In this document: piece after piece, positions 1 through 7,330 of the stretch
Layout of the letters: every line of letters begins with the position of its first letter
How positions within the stretch are numbered: position 1 is the first letter of the stretch
Source of the DNA: Flavobacteriales bacterium UBA7690
GTDB lineage: Bacteria; Bacteroidota; Bacteroidia; Flavobacteriales_F; PHOS-HE28
Reading direction: 5' to 3'
Assembly (NCBI GenBank): GCA_002482775.1
Contig: DLGQ01000045.1
Location: 90,876-106,111, forward strand
DNA length: 15,236 nt
Translations under genes and position numbers: made by a program
Notes under the pieces: generated by a model
What the model was told of the DNA's origin: nothing
What the model saw: only the letters and a program-made list of their open reading frames with translations
The model's database searches: none

Positions 1-712
1 TCGGTTCGGCGGGGCAGGCGCCGTCCACCTGCTTCAGTTCTTCGTGCAGCCAGACATCGCGGCCATCCTGCATCGTTACGGTATCACCGGTGCGCCGGGT
101 CACGATCACACGTTTCACTCCGGGGCAATTGCGGAGCGCATCGTCCACGACTTTCTTCACTGGAATGGTCTTCGTGCCGCGCACCATACCGTCGCTGGTG
201 AGCACGTAGGCGGCGTTGGCATCGAGAATGCGGTCTTCGATGCTTTGCGCGCTGAAGCCTGCGAACACCACGGAATGGATCGCGCCGATGCGTGCGCAAG
301 CAAGCACCGCCATCACCAGTTCGGGGATCATCGGCATATAGATGCACACACGATCGCCTTTCTTCACACCGTTGCGTTTCAGCACGTTCGCGTAGCGGCA
401 CACACGTTCGTGCAACTCGCGGTAGGTGATGGCCTGCGCCGCTTCAGCAACGTCGTTCGGTTCCCAGAGGATCGCCGTCTTGTCGCCGCGTGTGGCAAGG
501 TGCCGGTCCAGGCAATTCTCGGTGATGTTCAGCTTACCGCCCACGAACCATTTCACATCGGGCGCGTCGAAGTTCCATTCCAACACCGTATTCCACTTCT
601 TGCGCCAGGTGAAGCGTTCGGCTTGTGCTGCCCAGAAAGATCCGGGGTCCCTTACGCTTTCTGCGTAGCTGGCTTCGTACTCGGCTTGTGTGCGGATGCG
701 TTCAAGTGCCAT
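1..712 (-). CDS. acs: Acetyl-CoA synthetase (AMP-forming), N-terminal part, cut by window edge
   Basis: Converts acetate, ATP and CoA to acetyl-CoA, AMP and pyrophosphate in the cytoplasm. The visible 237 residues, starting at the ATG at 712-710 (MALERIRTQAEYEASYAES), cover the Acs N-terminal domain. Hallmarks are FWAAQAERFTWRKKW, then KLNITENCLDRHLATRGDKT, GVKKGDRVCIYMPMIPE and ACARIGAIHSVVFAGFS. These align in order with E. coli Acs from memory (NCLDRHL, IYMPMVPE, ACARIGAVHSV). The ATP-binding P-loop (SGSTGxPKG) and the C-terminal lid with the regulatory lysine lie beyond the left edge. The start is supported because family homology begins about 10 residues after it. It lies 33 bp after the stop of the broken nucleotidyltransferase gene on the same strand, so co-transcription is possible. 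Family assignment is very secure. Confidence 0.96.
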   Translation of the reverse strand, partial: MALERIRTQAEYEASYAESVRDPGSFWAAQAERFTWRKKWNTVLEWNFDAPDVKWFVGGKLNITENCLDRHLATRGDKTAILWEPNDVAEAAQAITYRELHERVCRYANVLKRNGVKKGDRVCIYMPMIPELVMAVLACARIGAIHSVVFAGFSAQSIEDRILDANAAYVLTSDGMVRGTKTIPVKKVVDDALRNCPGVKRVIVTRRTGDTVTMQDGRDVWLHEELKQVDGACPAEP

Positions 713-745
713 GTCCGAAAAGTACGGACTGAGCACATGCGGGGA

Positions 746-2225
746 TCAATGCTCGCTGCCCGTCCGGGAAGGCCGATCATGACCGGGCGAGAGCACCAAC
801 CCCATCTTGCGCCCTTCCTCGATCATGAGCGTCCAAGCCTGTTCCCGGTCGTTTTCGATCTTGCCGTCCAGGATCGCATCCTTGATCGCGGTCTTGATGT
901 CGCCGATCGGCCGGCTGGGCGCGATGCCGAAGGCCTGCATGATGTCCTGCCCGGTAACAGGCGGTTGGAAGTTGCGCACGCGATCTTTTTCTTCGACCTC
1001 TTTCAACTTCTGCATCACCACCTCGTAGTTGCGCAGGTAGCGCTCCTTCTTCTTTTCGTTCTTGCTGGTGATGTCCGCCCGGCACAGGATCATCAGCGCA
1101 TCGATGTCATCACCCGCATCGAAGAGCAAGCGGCGCACGGCGCTGTCGGTCACTTCTTCCTTGGTGAGCGCGATGGGTCGCAAGTGCAGCGCCACCAGCT
1201 TCTGCACGGACTTCATCTTCTTGTCCAACGGCGGTTTCAACCGGCGGAAAAGGAGTGGCACCATACGTGCGCCTTTGTCCTCGTGTCCGTGGAAGGTCCA
1301 GCCGTGGGCGGGTTCGAAGCGTTTGGTCTTCGGCTTGGCGATGTCGTGCAGGATAGCGCCCCAGCGCAACCACAGGTCGTGGCTTTTCTCGCACACATTG
1401 TCCAGCACCTACAGCGTATGGTAGGAATTGTCCTTGTGGCCGATGCCGTGTTCCTCTTCAGCGCCACTCAGTTCCACCAACTCGGGGAAGAGCTTTTGCA
1501 GCAGGCCACATTCGCGCAGCAGGATGAAACCGATGCTGGGCTTGGCCGTGAGGATGATCTTGTTCAGCTCGGTGTGGATGCGCTCCGCACTGATGATCTC
1601 CAGACGCTTCGCATTGCGCTTGATGGCATCGAAGGTGACGGGATCGATGGTGAAGCCAAGTTGATTCGCAAAGCGTACGGCACGCAACATGCGCAGCGGA
1701 TCGTCGCTGAAGGTGATATCCGGATCCAGTGGGGTGCGGATCAAGCCTTGGTCCAAATGCAAAAAGGCCGCCGAAGGGATCCACCAGAGCGCCAAGACTG
1801 CCTTGGTTGAGCGAGATGGCCAGCGCGTTGATGGTGAAGTCGCGCCGTTCCTGATCGTCCTTGATGGTGCCCGGTTCCACCTCGGGCTTGCGACTGTTGC
1901 GGCTGTACCTCACTTTCCGTGCACCAACGAACTCCAAATGTTCATCGCCGGACATGAACATGGCCGTTCCGAAATTCTTGAACACATGCACCGGCTCGGC
2001 CTTCAACCGTTTCGCCACGGCTTGCGCGAAGACGATACCATCACCCTCCACCACGAAGTCGATGTCCTTGCAAGGCCTGCCGATCAAGCGGTCCCACACA
2101 TAACCACCTATCGTGAAGGCCGGAATGCCTTGCGCCGCTGCTTCCTCCGCGACGGCCACGTACAGCGGCTCCTGCGCAGCGCCTTCGAGGCGGGCGGGGT
2201 CCACGGAGTAGCGGGTGGTGCGCAT
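746..2225 (-). pseudogene. CCA tRNA nucleotidyltransferase / poly(A) polymerase family with HD domain, disrupted by a frameshift and a stop
   Basis: In intact form this class II nucleotidyltransferase adds or repairs the tRNA 3' CCA end. Translation from the ATG at 2225 gives the head domain: TIGGYVWDRLIGRPCKDIDF (GG...DxD catalytic motif), VFKNFGTAMF, the RKPEVEPGTIKDDQERRDFT stretch, then NALAISLN. After LVDPFGG (near 1765) homology jumps frame to GLIRTPLDPDITFSDDPLRM. One extra base in the T5 run (plus-strand A5, 1761-1765) explains the jump. At 1409-1411 a TAG interrupts the HD-domain segment: HKDNSYHTL, stop, VLDNVCEKS; the family normally has Glu there. Downstream GAILHDIAKP (HD pair) and NFQPPV are intact in the same frame. 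Trp44 replaces the near-invariant Arg of GGxVRD. Strong conservation outside the lesions means either very recent decay or consensus errors in the assembly. The enzyme is usually essential where tRNA genes lack CCA, so sequencing error is a serious alternative. Confidence 0.85.
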
Positions 2226-2309
2226 CGGGTCGAGGGAAGTAGAAGACCGGAACAGGAAAGAATGGAAGGCCTGCCGTGCTCCGGTGGGCGGCAAAAGCAG
2301 GACTCGTGC

Positions 2310-3623
2310 CTACGACCGCACCTGTACTGTGGCCCGAACAGAGGATAGCAGCATCAGGCCTACGCCGCAGGGCATGAGCGCGGAGGCGAGGAACATGTGC
2401 CAGTAGTGTCCGGATATCATACCCCAGCCGGCCCAGAAAAAGGTGCCTTGTACGAAGAGCAGGAGCTCGGAAAGGAGGATGCCGGCAATGAGGAGCCCGA
2501 GGCCCATACGCGCGAGGCCTTGTCGCAGATCGCACCAAGTGTAGACCACCGCATAGGCAAGCAGGAGCATGGTCATGGTGCCCAAGGTGTTCAGGTGGAT
2601 GAAGCCCATCACATAATGGCGAATGGTGAAGGCCATGACGGCCACGCTGGGCACGGCCACCGAAGCTTGGACCAGCACTTTAAGGGCCATGGAAACAAGT
2701 GCGATCCCGACCAGAACCCTGGCCCACTTGGGGAGCTGGTCATGCGCTGAGGCCTCGAAGCGTCGCAGAAGCGCGAGTGTGCGTACTGCAGCCCAAACCT
2801 GTAGTGCCACGGCTACGGAAACGGTGGCGAAGACGGCGGGGTGGGGTTCACTCCACGCAATGGCCAGCGCATAGGTGAGCATGGCCGAGGCGATCCAGAG
2901 GGCCAGGGTGAGGCGGTCCATATGGAGTTGGAAGCCTTGACGTTCGGCCCAGCGCGCGCCGATGGCCATGGCGGCGAACCAGAACCAACCGTTGAACTGG
3001 AAGTGCAGGAAGAACTGCACGGCCCAGTAGTAGATCTCCTTCCCCTGGTTGCCCGTGGCGATGATGGGCCCGATGGCCAGTACACCCAGCGTGGACAAGC
3101 CGAAGAGCACAATGGCCCATCGCGTTAGGCGGCCGCTGCCGGTGGAAGGCCAACTGCGGCTGGTGCGCCACAGGATGGCGAGCACCCAGAAGGCCAATAC
3201 CATGTGCACCGTGGAGGCGCTGATCGAGACAACCCCGTAGCCTTGGACGGGGAAGCTGATGAGCATTAGGAGGACGGCGCCCTGCAAGCCGCGAAGCAGG
3301 TATCGCAGACCATTGGTGAGGGTGCCATGCCCGCCGTCGTGGATCAGCACCACCACGGTACCGATGAACAGCCAGCCCAGCAGCGCCGCGTGGGAGTGGC
3401 CATGCAACCACGGCCGGAACCGCACAAGAGGGATCTCCCAAATGAACATGCCACGCAGCACCACGCCGATGATGGCCGCGAGGAAAAGATCGAGGAAGGC
3501 GATGTGGAACCAGCGGGAAAGGGGATCCTTGGTAGTGGGCACTGGTTGCTCAGGTTGGGCGGTCGTCACGGTCAGCGGCGAAGGTCCGGAACGTATATCA
3601 GGAGGAAGATTGATAAATATCAT
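2310..3623 (-). CDS. 12-helix membrane protein with heme-copper-oxidase-like histidine layout, divergent from nos operon
   Basis: No function can be assigned with certainty. The 437 residues hold about 12 hydrophobic segments: near 39-58, 72-95, 107-128, 131-152, 169-190, 198-223, 238-257, 264-286, 300-330, 337-362, 371-399 and 406-428. Histidines cluster in or beside helices. They are HGHSH (74/76/78) at helix 2, H140 in helix 4, H207 in helix 6 (FFLHFQFNGWFWF), RHYVMGFIHLN (336/343) at helix 10, and HYWH (406/409) at helix 12. Twelve helices with His in helices 2, 6 and 10 recall heme-copper oxidase subunit I, but there is no HPEVY or helix-7 HH copper site. I recall similar uncharacterised proteins in Bacteroidota (HGHSH...HFQFNGW), but cannot verify this. 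The start at 3623 lies inside an inverted repeat, so a GTG at 3569 or 3542 is possible; the first helix begins only near residue 39. It shares its upstream region with the nos operon. Confidence 0.8.
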   Translation of the reverse strand: MIFINLPPDIRSGPSPLTVTTAQPEQPVPTTKDPLSRWFHIAFLDLFLAAIIGVVLRGMFIWEIPLVRFRPWLHGHSHAALLGWLFIGTVVVLIHDGGHGTLTNGLRYLLRGLQGAVLLMLISFPVQGYGVVSISASTVHMVLAFWVLAILWRTSRSWPSTGSGRLTRWAIVLFGLSTLGVLAIGPIIATGNQGKEIYYWAVQFFLHFQFNGWFWFAAMAIGARWAERQGFQLHMDRLTLALWIASAMLTYALAIAWSEPHPAVFATVSVAVALQVWAAVRTLALLRRFEASAHDQLPKWARVLVGIALVSMALKVLVQASVAVPSVAVMAFTIRHYVMGFIHLNTLGTMTMLLLAYAVVYTWCDLRQGLARMGLGLLIAGILLSELLLFVQGTFFWAGWGMISGHYWHMFLASALMPCGVGLMLLSSVRATVQVRS

Positions 3624-3652
3624 GTAACGGATAAATAAGTCCGATGATATTT
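3615..3652. repeat. Perfect 9-bp inverted repeat in the divergent nos promoter region
   Basis: AAATATCAT (3615-3623) is repeated in inverted form as ATGATATTT (3644-3652), with a 20-bp spacer. The spacer contains the CGGATA-type palindrome at 3628-3643, whose centre is offset by 2 bp. The left arm includes the annotated ATG of the minus-strand membrane protein and the right arm overlaps the TTTG element of the plus-strand operon. It may be an operator, or simply mirrored AT-rich promoter sequence for the two directions. Confidence 0.55.
3628..3643. promoter_or_regulatory. Putative regulator-binding palindrome of the nos operon (CGGATA-N4-AGTCCG)
   Basis: The 16-mer CGGATAAATAAGTCCG matches 12 of 16 positions of the perfect palindrome upstream of ric (14326-14341). 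It lies 47 bp before the cytochrome c ATG and a few bases before TATTTG, a Bacteroidota-type -7 element. It therefore occupies the -33 region, where an activator or a repressor could act. The likely binder is the Crp/Fnr-family or Rrf2-family protein encoded at the right edge; this is inference. Confidence 0.5.
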
Positions 3653-3653
3653 G
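3646..3653 (+). promoter_or_regulatory. Putative -7 promoter element (GATATTTG) of the nos operon
   Basis: GATATTTG matches 7 of 8 bases of the Bacteroidota -7 consensus TAnnTTTG. No TTG is seen at the expected -33 spacing; the regulator palindrome is there instead, which fits a regulated promoter. The predicted transcript start would be near 3660, giving a leader of about 30 nt before the cytochrome c ATG at 3690. Confidence 0.4.
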
Positions 3654-3689
3654 TCACATCCGATCAACACCATCAAATATGATCACTCC

Positions 3690-4157
3690 ATGAACACCAA
3701 GTATCTCCTCGGGATCTCCGTTGCTCTTGCGATCTGTGCCATGACTGCCTGCGGGGGTGGCGGCGAAGCACCTTCCGGGCCTCCTGGCACTAGCGGACAA
3801 GCACCCGCTGCTGATGTGGGGGCGGTGAAGAGCGCCGCGAACATGATCACGGCGGCCGACATCACGCTGGGCGACATCGACAAGGACATGGCGGCGAAGG
3901 GCCAGGCCACCTACGATGTGAAGTGCCAGGCCTGCCACAGCACCGGTCCCAACCGCGTGGTGGGACCCGGTTGGAAGGGTGTGACGGAGCGCCGCAAACC
4001 TGAGTGGATCATGAACATGATGCTGAACATCGACGTGATGCTCGAGACCGACCCCGACGCCCAGGCGCAATTGGAGGCATGTCTGGTGCGGATGCCCAAC
4101 CAGGGCCTGAGCAAGGACGAGGGCCGCGAGGTGCTCGAATTCATGCGCACGCTTTGA
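3690..4157 (+). CDS. Lipoprotein monoheme cytochrome c, likely electron donor to NosZ
   Basis: This 155-residue protein starts at the ATG at 3690, because a lipoprotein signal follows directly (MNTKYLLGISVALAICAMTA then Cys21). An upstream in-frame start at 3651 would put a polar stretch before the signal. After a Gly/Pro/Ala-rich linker (22-50) comes a class I cytochrome c fold. It has the heme site CQACH (Cys79, Cys82, His83), GPGWKGV, and a probable axial Met135 in RMPNQGL near the C-terminal helix. It should be anchored by lipid to the outer face of a membrane in the periplasm. As the first gene of the nos run, 39 bp before nosZ, it is the natural electron donor to the CuA site of NosZ; that role is inferred from position and family. 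Confidence 0.9.
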   Translation: MNTKYLLGISVALAICAMTACGGGGEAPSGPPGTSGQAPAADVGAVKSAANMITAADITLGDIDKDMAAKGQATYDVKCQACHSTGPNRVVGPGWKGVTERRKPEWIMNMMLNIDVMLETDPDAQAQLEACLVRMPNQGLSKDEGREVLEFMRTL

Positions 4158-4196
4158 TGCCATAAGACGACGAATCCCCACACCAAAACCCAGACC

Positions 4197-6194
4197 ATGA
4201 AACGACCGCTTTTAATGACCGGCACCACCTTGGGCGTCATCGCAGGGACCTTCCTGCTGATGAACAGCCTGCCTGGTTGCCGCCCCTCGGGTACCACCAA
4301 GAGCGTGGTGACCGGTGATGCCGCCTCCCGTGTCTATGTGGCACCAGGAACCCACGATGAGTTCTACAACTTCGTAAGCGGTGGCTTCAGTGGCCAGATG
4401 GCCGTGTACGGCATCCCCAGTGGACGCCTTCTGCGCGAGATCCCCGTGTTCAGCGTAGATCCCGAGAGCGGCTACGGCTACAGTGAAGAGACCAAGGGTA
4501 TGTTGAGCACCACCCACGGCTTAATCCCCTGGGACGACAGCCACCATTCGGAACTGTCGCAGACCGATGGTGTTCCCGATGGCAAGTGGTGCTTCATCAA
4601 CGGCAACAATACGCCGCGCATCGCGCTGATCGACCTGGGCACCTTCCGTACAGGCAGTATCATCGAGATCCCCAACAGTGCGGGAAACCACAGCTCGCCC
4701 TTCACCACGGGGAACAGCGAATACATCGTGGCCGGCACGCGCTTCAGCATTCCCATGGGCGATGAGGCAGCGCGCGATGTGCCCATCAAGACCTACAAGG
4801 AGAACTTCAAGGGCAACGTGTCCTTCATTCATCCCGAACCGGAGACCGGTAAGATGAGCATCGCTTTCCAGATCGTGACCCCCGGAGTGAACTTCGACCT
4901 GAGCCACGCCGGCAAGGGCCCCAGCGAGGGCTGGTTCTTCTTCAGCTGCTACAACACCGAGCAAGCTTACAGCTTGTTGGAGGTGAACGCCAGCCAGCGG
5001 GACAAGGACTTCATCATGGCCGTGAACTGGAAGCTGGCCGAACAGCTGGCCAAGGAAGGCAAAGGCAAGCGTGTGCCCGGCAAACACCACAGCAACTGGT
5101 GGAACCACAAGACGCACAGCACCGAGACCACCGTGTACGATGACGTGCTTCAACTGGACCCCAAGGACCACCCCGGACTGTTGTACTTCATGCCCTGTCC
5201 CAAGAGCCCGCACGGCTGTGATGTGGACCCCACGGGCAAATACATCGTGGGTAGCGGCAAGCTGGCTGCTTTGATCCCGGTGTTCAGCTTCGAGAAGATA
5301 CAGAAGGCCATTGCGGCGAACGATCTGGAAGGCGACTTCGCCGGTATCCCCGTGCTGAAGTATGAAAGCGTGCTGCACGGCGAGGTGAAGAAACCCGGTC
5401 TGGGGCCATTGCACACCGAGTTCGACGACAAGGGCAACGCCTACACCAGCTTCTTCGTGAGCAGCGAGATCGTGAAGTGGAACGTGGAGAAACTGGAGGT
5501 GTTGGACCGCGTGCCCACCTACTACAGCATCGGTCACCTGAGCATACCCGGTGGTGATAGCAAGAAGCCCTGGGGCAAATACGTGATCGCGTACAACAAG
5601 ATCACCAAGGACCGCTACCTGCCCACCGGTCCCGAGCTCACACAGAGCGCGCAGATGTACAGCATCGATGGGGACAAGATGGAACTGCTGCTGGACTTCC
5701 CCACCACGGGTGAGCCACACTACGCTCAGGCCATCCCTGCCGAGTTGGTGAAGCCACGCGAGGTGAAGTTCTTCAAGATCGAAGAGAACGAGCACCCCTT
5801 CGTCGCCAAGGGTGAGAAGGAGACCAAGATCGAGCGGCGCGGCAAGGAGGTACACGTGTGGATGACGACCATCCGCTCGCACTTCGCACCGGACAACATC
5901 GAAGGCATCAAGCTGGGTGACGAGGTGTACTTCCACGTGACAAACCTTGAGCAGGACTGGGACGTACCCCACGGGTTTGCGATCAAGGGAGCCGCCACGG
6001 CCGAGCTTCTGCTCATGCCCGGCGAGACCCAGACCCTGAAATGGGTGCCCACCCGTGTGGGGATCACACCCTTCTATTGCACGGACTTCTGCTCCGCCCT
6101 CCACCAGGAGATGCAGGGCTACATCCGGGTATCACCGGCCAACAGCTCGGTGCCGCTGACGGCGCAGACCGTCTCTGTGGATGCTGAACTGTAA
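4197..6194 (+). CDS. nosZ: Clade II (Sec-dependent, lipoprotein) nitrous-oxide reductase
   Basis: Reduces N2O to N2 in the periplasm. The 665 residues begin with a Sec-type signal lacking the twin-arginine motif and ending in a lipobox (LPGC, Cys28), as in clade II enzymes. The seven CuZ histidines are all visible: His116/117 (DDSHHSE), His165 (GNHSSPF), His339 (SPHGCDVDP), His406 (GPLHTEFDDKG), His447 (SIGHLSIPGG) and His508 (GEPHYAQ). The C-terminal cupredoxin domain holds the CuA site: His592 (VPHGFAI) and Cys628, Cys632, His636, Met639 in FYCTDFCSALHQEM. Order and spacing parallel the H129/130/178/326/382/433/494 set of Pseudomonas NosZ. The protein appears full length and functional. It is co-directional with cytochrome c upstream and the maturation genes downstream. 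Confidence 0.98.
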   Translation: MKRPLLMTGTTLGVIAGTFLLMNSLPGCRPSGTTKSVVTGDAASRVYVAPGTHDEFYNFVSGGFSGQMAVYGIPSGRLLREIPVFSVDPESGYGYSEETKGMLSTTHGLIPWDDSHHSELSQTDGVPDGKWCFINGNNTPRIALIDLGTFRTGSIIEIPNSAGNHSSPFTTGNSEYIVAGTRFSIPMGDEAARDVPIKTYKENFKGNVSFIHPEPETGKMSIAFQIVTPGVNFDLSHAGKGPSEGWFFFSCYNTEQAYSLLEVNASQRDKDFIMAVNWKLAEQLAKEGKGKRVPGKHHSNWWNHKTHSTETTVYDDVLQLDPKDHPGLLYFMPCPKSPHGCDVDPTGKYIVGSGKLAALIPVFSFEKIQKAIAANDLEGDFAGIPVLKYESVLHGEVKKPGLGPLHTEFDDKGNAYTSFFVSSEIVKWNVEKLEVLDRVPTYYSIGHLSIPGGDSKKPWGKYVIAYNKITKDRYLPTGPELTQSAQMYSIDGDKMELLLDFPTTGEPHYAQAIPAELVKPREVKFFKIEENEHPFVAKGEKETKIERRGKEVHVWMTTIRSHFAPDNIEGIKLGDEVYFHVTNLEQDWDVPHGFAIKGAATAELLLMPGETQTLKWVPTRVGITPFYCTDFCSALHQEMQGYIRVSPANSSVPLTAQTVSVDAEL

Positions 6195-6205
6195 ATGCAG
6201 GTAAC

Positions 6206-6253
6206 GGTGGTGAGGGTGGTAAGGGAGGTGATGGAACACCCACCTTCACCACC
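6206..6253 (+). repeat. Purine/pyrimidine inverted repeat in the nosZ-downstream spacer
   Basis: GGTGGTGAGGGTGG (6206-6219) pairs with CCACCTTCACCACC (6240-6253) as a 14-bp stem with one G-U position and a 20-nt loop. The loop itself is G-rich with further GGTGGTAAGG repeats, and a pyrimidine-rich tract follows. Without a T-run directly after the stem it is not a clear terminator. It could stabilise the nosZ message or attenuate transcription between nosZ and the accessory genes. Confidence 0.5.
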
Positions 6254-6298
6254 CTCGCCTTCTTACCGCCATCTCTTCTTCTTACCTCACTTGTGCCC

Positions 6299-6883
6299 AT
6301 GAAGCCCATCTCCCGGATAATGATCGCCGTGGCCGCACTGGCTCTGTTGGTGCTGCTTTTCGTGCCCATCTGGCGTATCGACCTGCAGGCGCCCCAGTAT
6401 CCGGAAGGGCTGTTCATCCAGATCTACGCCGACCATTTTGCCGGTGATGTGGAGAAGATCAACGGTCTGAACCACTACATCGGCATGGGTACCATCCACG
6501 ACGAGATGTTCCCTGAGTTCGTTTATCTGCCCAAGGTGCTCATCGGACTGGCCGTCTTTGGCGTGCTCGCAGCCGTTTGGGGTAAGCGGCAGGGGCTCTT
6601 CGCGGGCCTGATCACCCTCACGGTCTTCGGGCTGTGGGCGCTCTATGACATGTACAAGTGGGGCTACAGCTATGGCCACGACCTGGACCCGCGCGCGGCG
6701 ATCAAAGTGGAAGGCCAGGCATATCAGCCGCCCTTGATCGGCCACAAGAAACTGCTGAACTTCGATGCCTGGTCCACGCCGGATACCGGCGGCTGGATAT
6801 TGTTCGGTGTACTGGCCCTGCTGGCCGGGGTGTATTTCCTTGAACTTCGTCGGAAGAGACCGGCCAAGCCCATAACTGCATGA
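6299..6883 (+). CDS. nos-associated four-helix membrane protein of unknown function
   Basis: This 194-residue inner-membrane protein starts at the ATG at 6299 (a GTG two codons earlier is possible). Hydrophobic segments lie near 7-26, 79-96, 100-122 and 165-186. Between helices 1 and 2 is a likely periplasmic loop with APQYPEGLFI and EKINGLNHYIGMGTIHDE. Between helices 3 and 4 is another with YGHDLDPRAAIKVEG and YQPPLIGHKKLLNFDAW. I recall homologues with the same NHYIGM, YGHxLxP and YQPP motifs next to nosZ or nosL in other Bacteroidota, but no named function. Its position between nosZ and nosL, and the ATGA overlap with nosL (6880-6883), argue for a role in NosZ maturation, copper supply or electron transfer. 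It may be the positional counterpart of NosB of other clade II clusters; homology to NosB is not established here. Confidence 0.88.
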   Translation: MKPISRIMIAVAALALLVLLFVPIWRIDLQAPQYPEGLFIQIYADHFAGDVEKINGLNHYIGMGTIHDEMFPEFVYLPKVLIGLAVFGVLAAVWGKRQGLFAGLITLTVFGLWALYDMYKWGYSYGHDLDPRAAIKVEGQAYQPPLIGHKKLLNFDAWSTPDTGGWILFGVLALLAGVYFLELRRKRPAKPITA

Positions 6884-7320
6884 TGCGCATGAGTTCCTTC
6901 ATCTTGTTCCTCGCCCTTACGTTGCTGTCGTGTACGCCCACGGAACCGTCCATTGATTTCGGGAAGGCCGAGTGCGCGCACTGCCGCATGAACGTGGTGG
7001 ACCGCCAGTTCGGTGCCGCACTGGTCACGGAGAAGGGCCGCCAGTACGTGTTCGATGATGTGTCGTGCATGGTGCACTTCGTGGAGAAAGGCACGGTGGC
7101 GGAAGGGCAGGTGAAAGCTTGGTATGTGTGTGATCATGCAAAGCCCGGCACCTTGATCGATGCCACCACGGCACTTTACCTCCATGGGCCGGCATTCCGC
7201 AGTCCGATGCGGGGTGATGTGGCCGCCTTTGGTGGTGAACAGACGCGGAACGCCGCAGCCGCCCAAGGCAACGCGCAAACGATGGACTGGAAGGCCGTGC
7301 GCCAACTGCTGGCCGAGTGA
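6880..7320 (+). CDS. nosL: Copper chaperone lipoprotein NosL
   Basis: NosL is a periplasmic Cu(I)-binding lipoprotein that delivers copper for the CuZ centre of NosZ. The 146 residues begin with a short signal and lipobox (LLSC, Cys18). The characteristic metal-binding motif follows as AECAHCRMNVVDRQFGA (Cys32, Cys35, Met37), then the conserved YVFDDVSCMVHF and KAWYVCDHAKPGTLIDA. Length fits the family (about 150-190). The start overlaps the stop of the preceding membrane protein in ATGA, indicating translational coupling. The nosD ATG comes 10 bp after its stop. Confidence 0.96.
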   Translation: MMRMSSFILFLALTLLSCTPTEPSIDFGKAECAHCRMNVVDRQFGAALVTEKGRQYVFDDVSCMVHFVEKGTVAEGQVKAWYVCDHAKPGTLIDATTALYLHGPAFRSPMRGDVAAFGGEQTRNAAAAQGNAQTMDWKAVRQLLAE

Positions 7321-7330
7321 GCACAAGAGG

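Noticed and set aside
1409..1411. Programmed read-through or amber recoding of the TAG in the nucleotidyltransferase gene
   Set aside because: A second, independent frameshift and a changed catalytic-motif residue in the same gene make mutation or sequencing error far simpler. No recoding signal is evident.
44..1810. 588-codon open frame on plus across acs and the nucleotidyltransferase
   Set aside because: It is the antisense shadow of GC-rich minus-strand genes. The minus-strand frames carry clear family motifs and this one carries none.
3663..3676. ATCAA-N4-ATCAA resembling an Fnr box
   Set aside because: The halves are direct rather than inverted repeats, so it does not form the dimeric TTGAT-N4-ATCAA site.
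4521..6104. 527-codon open frame on minus inside nosZ
   Set aside because: It lies fully antisense to nosZ, which has all metal ligands. The translation is a His/Val/Leu-rich shadow without motifs.
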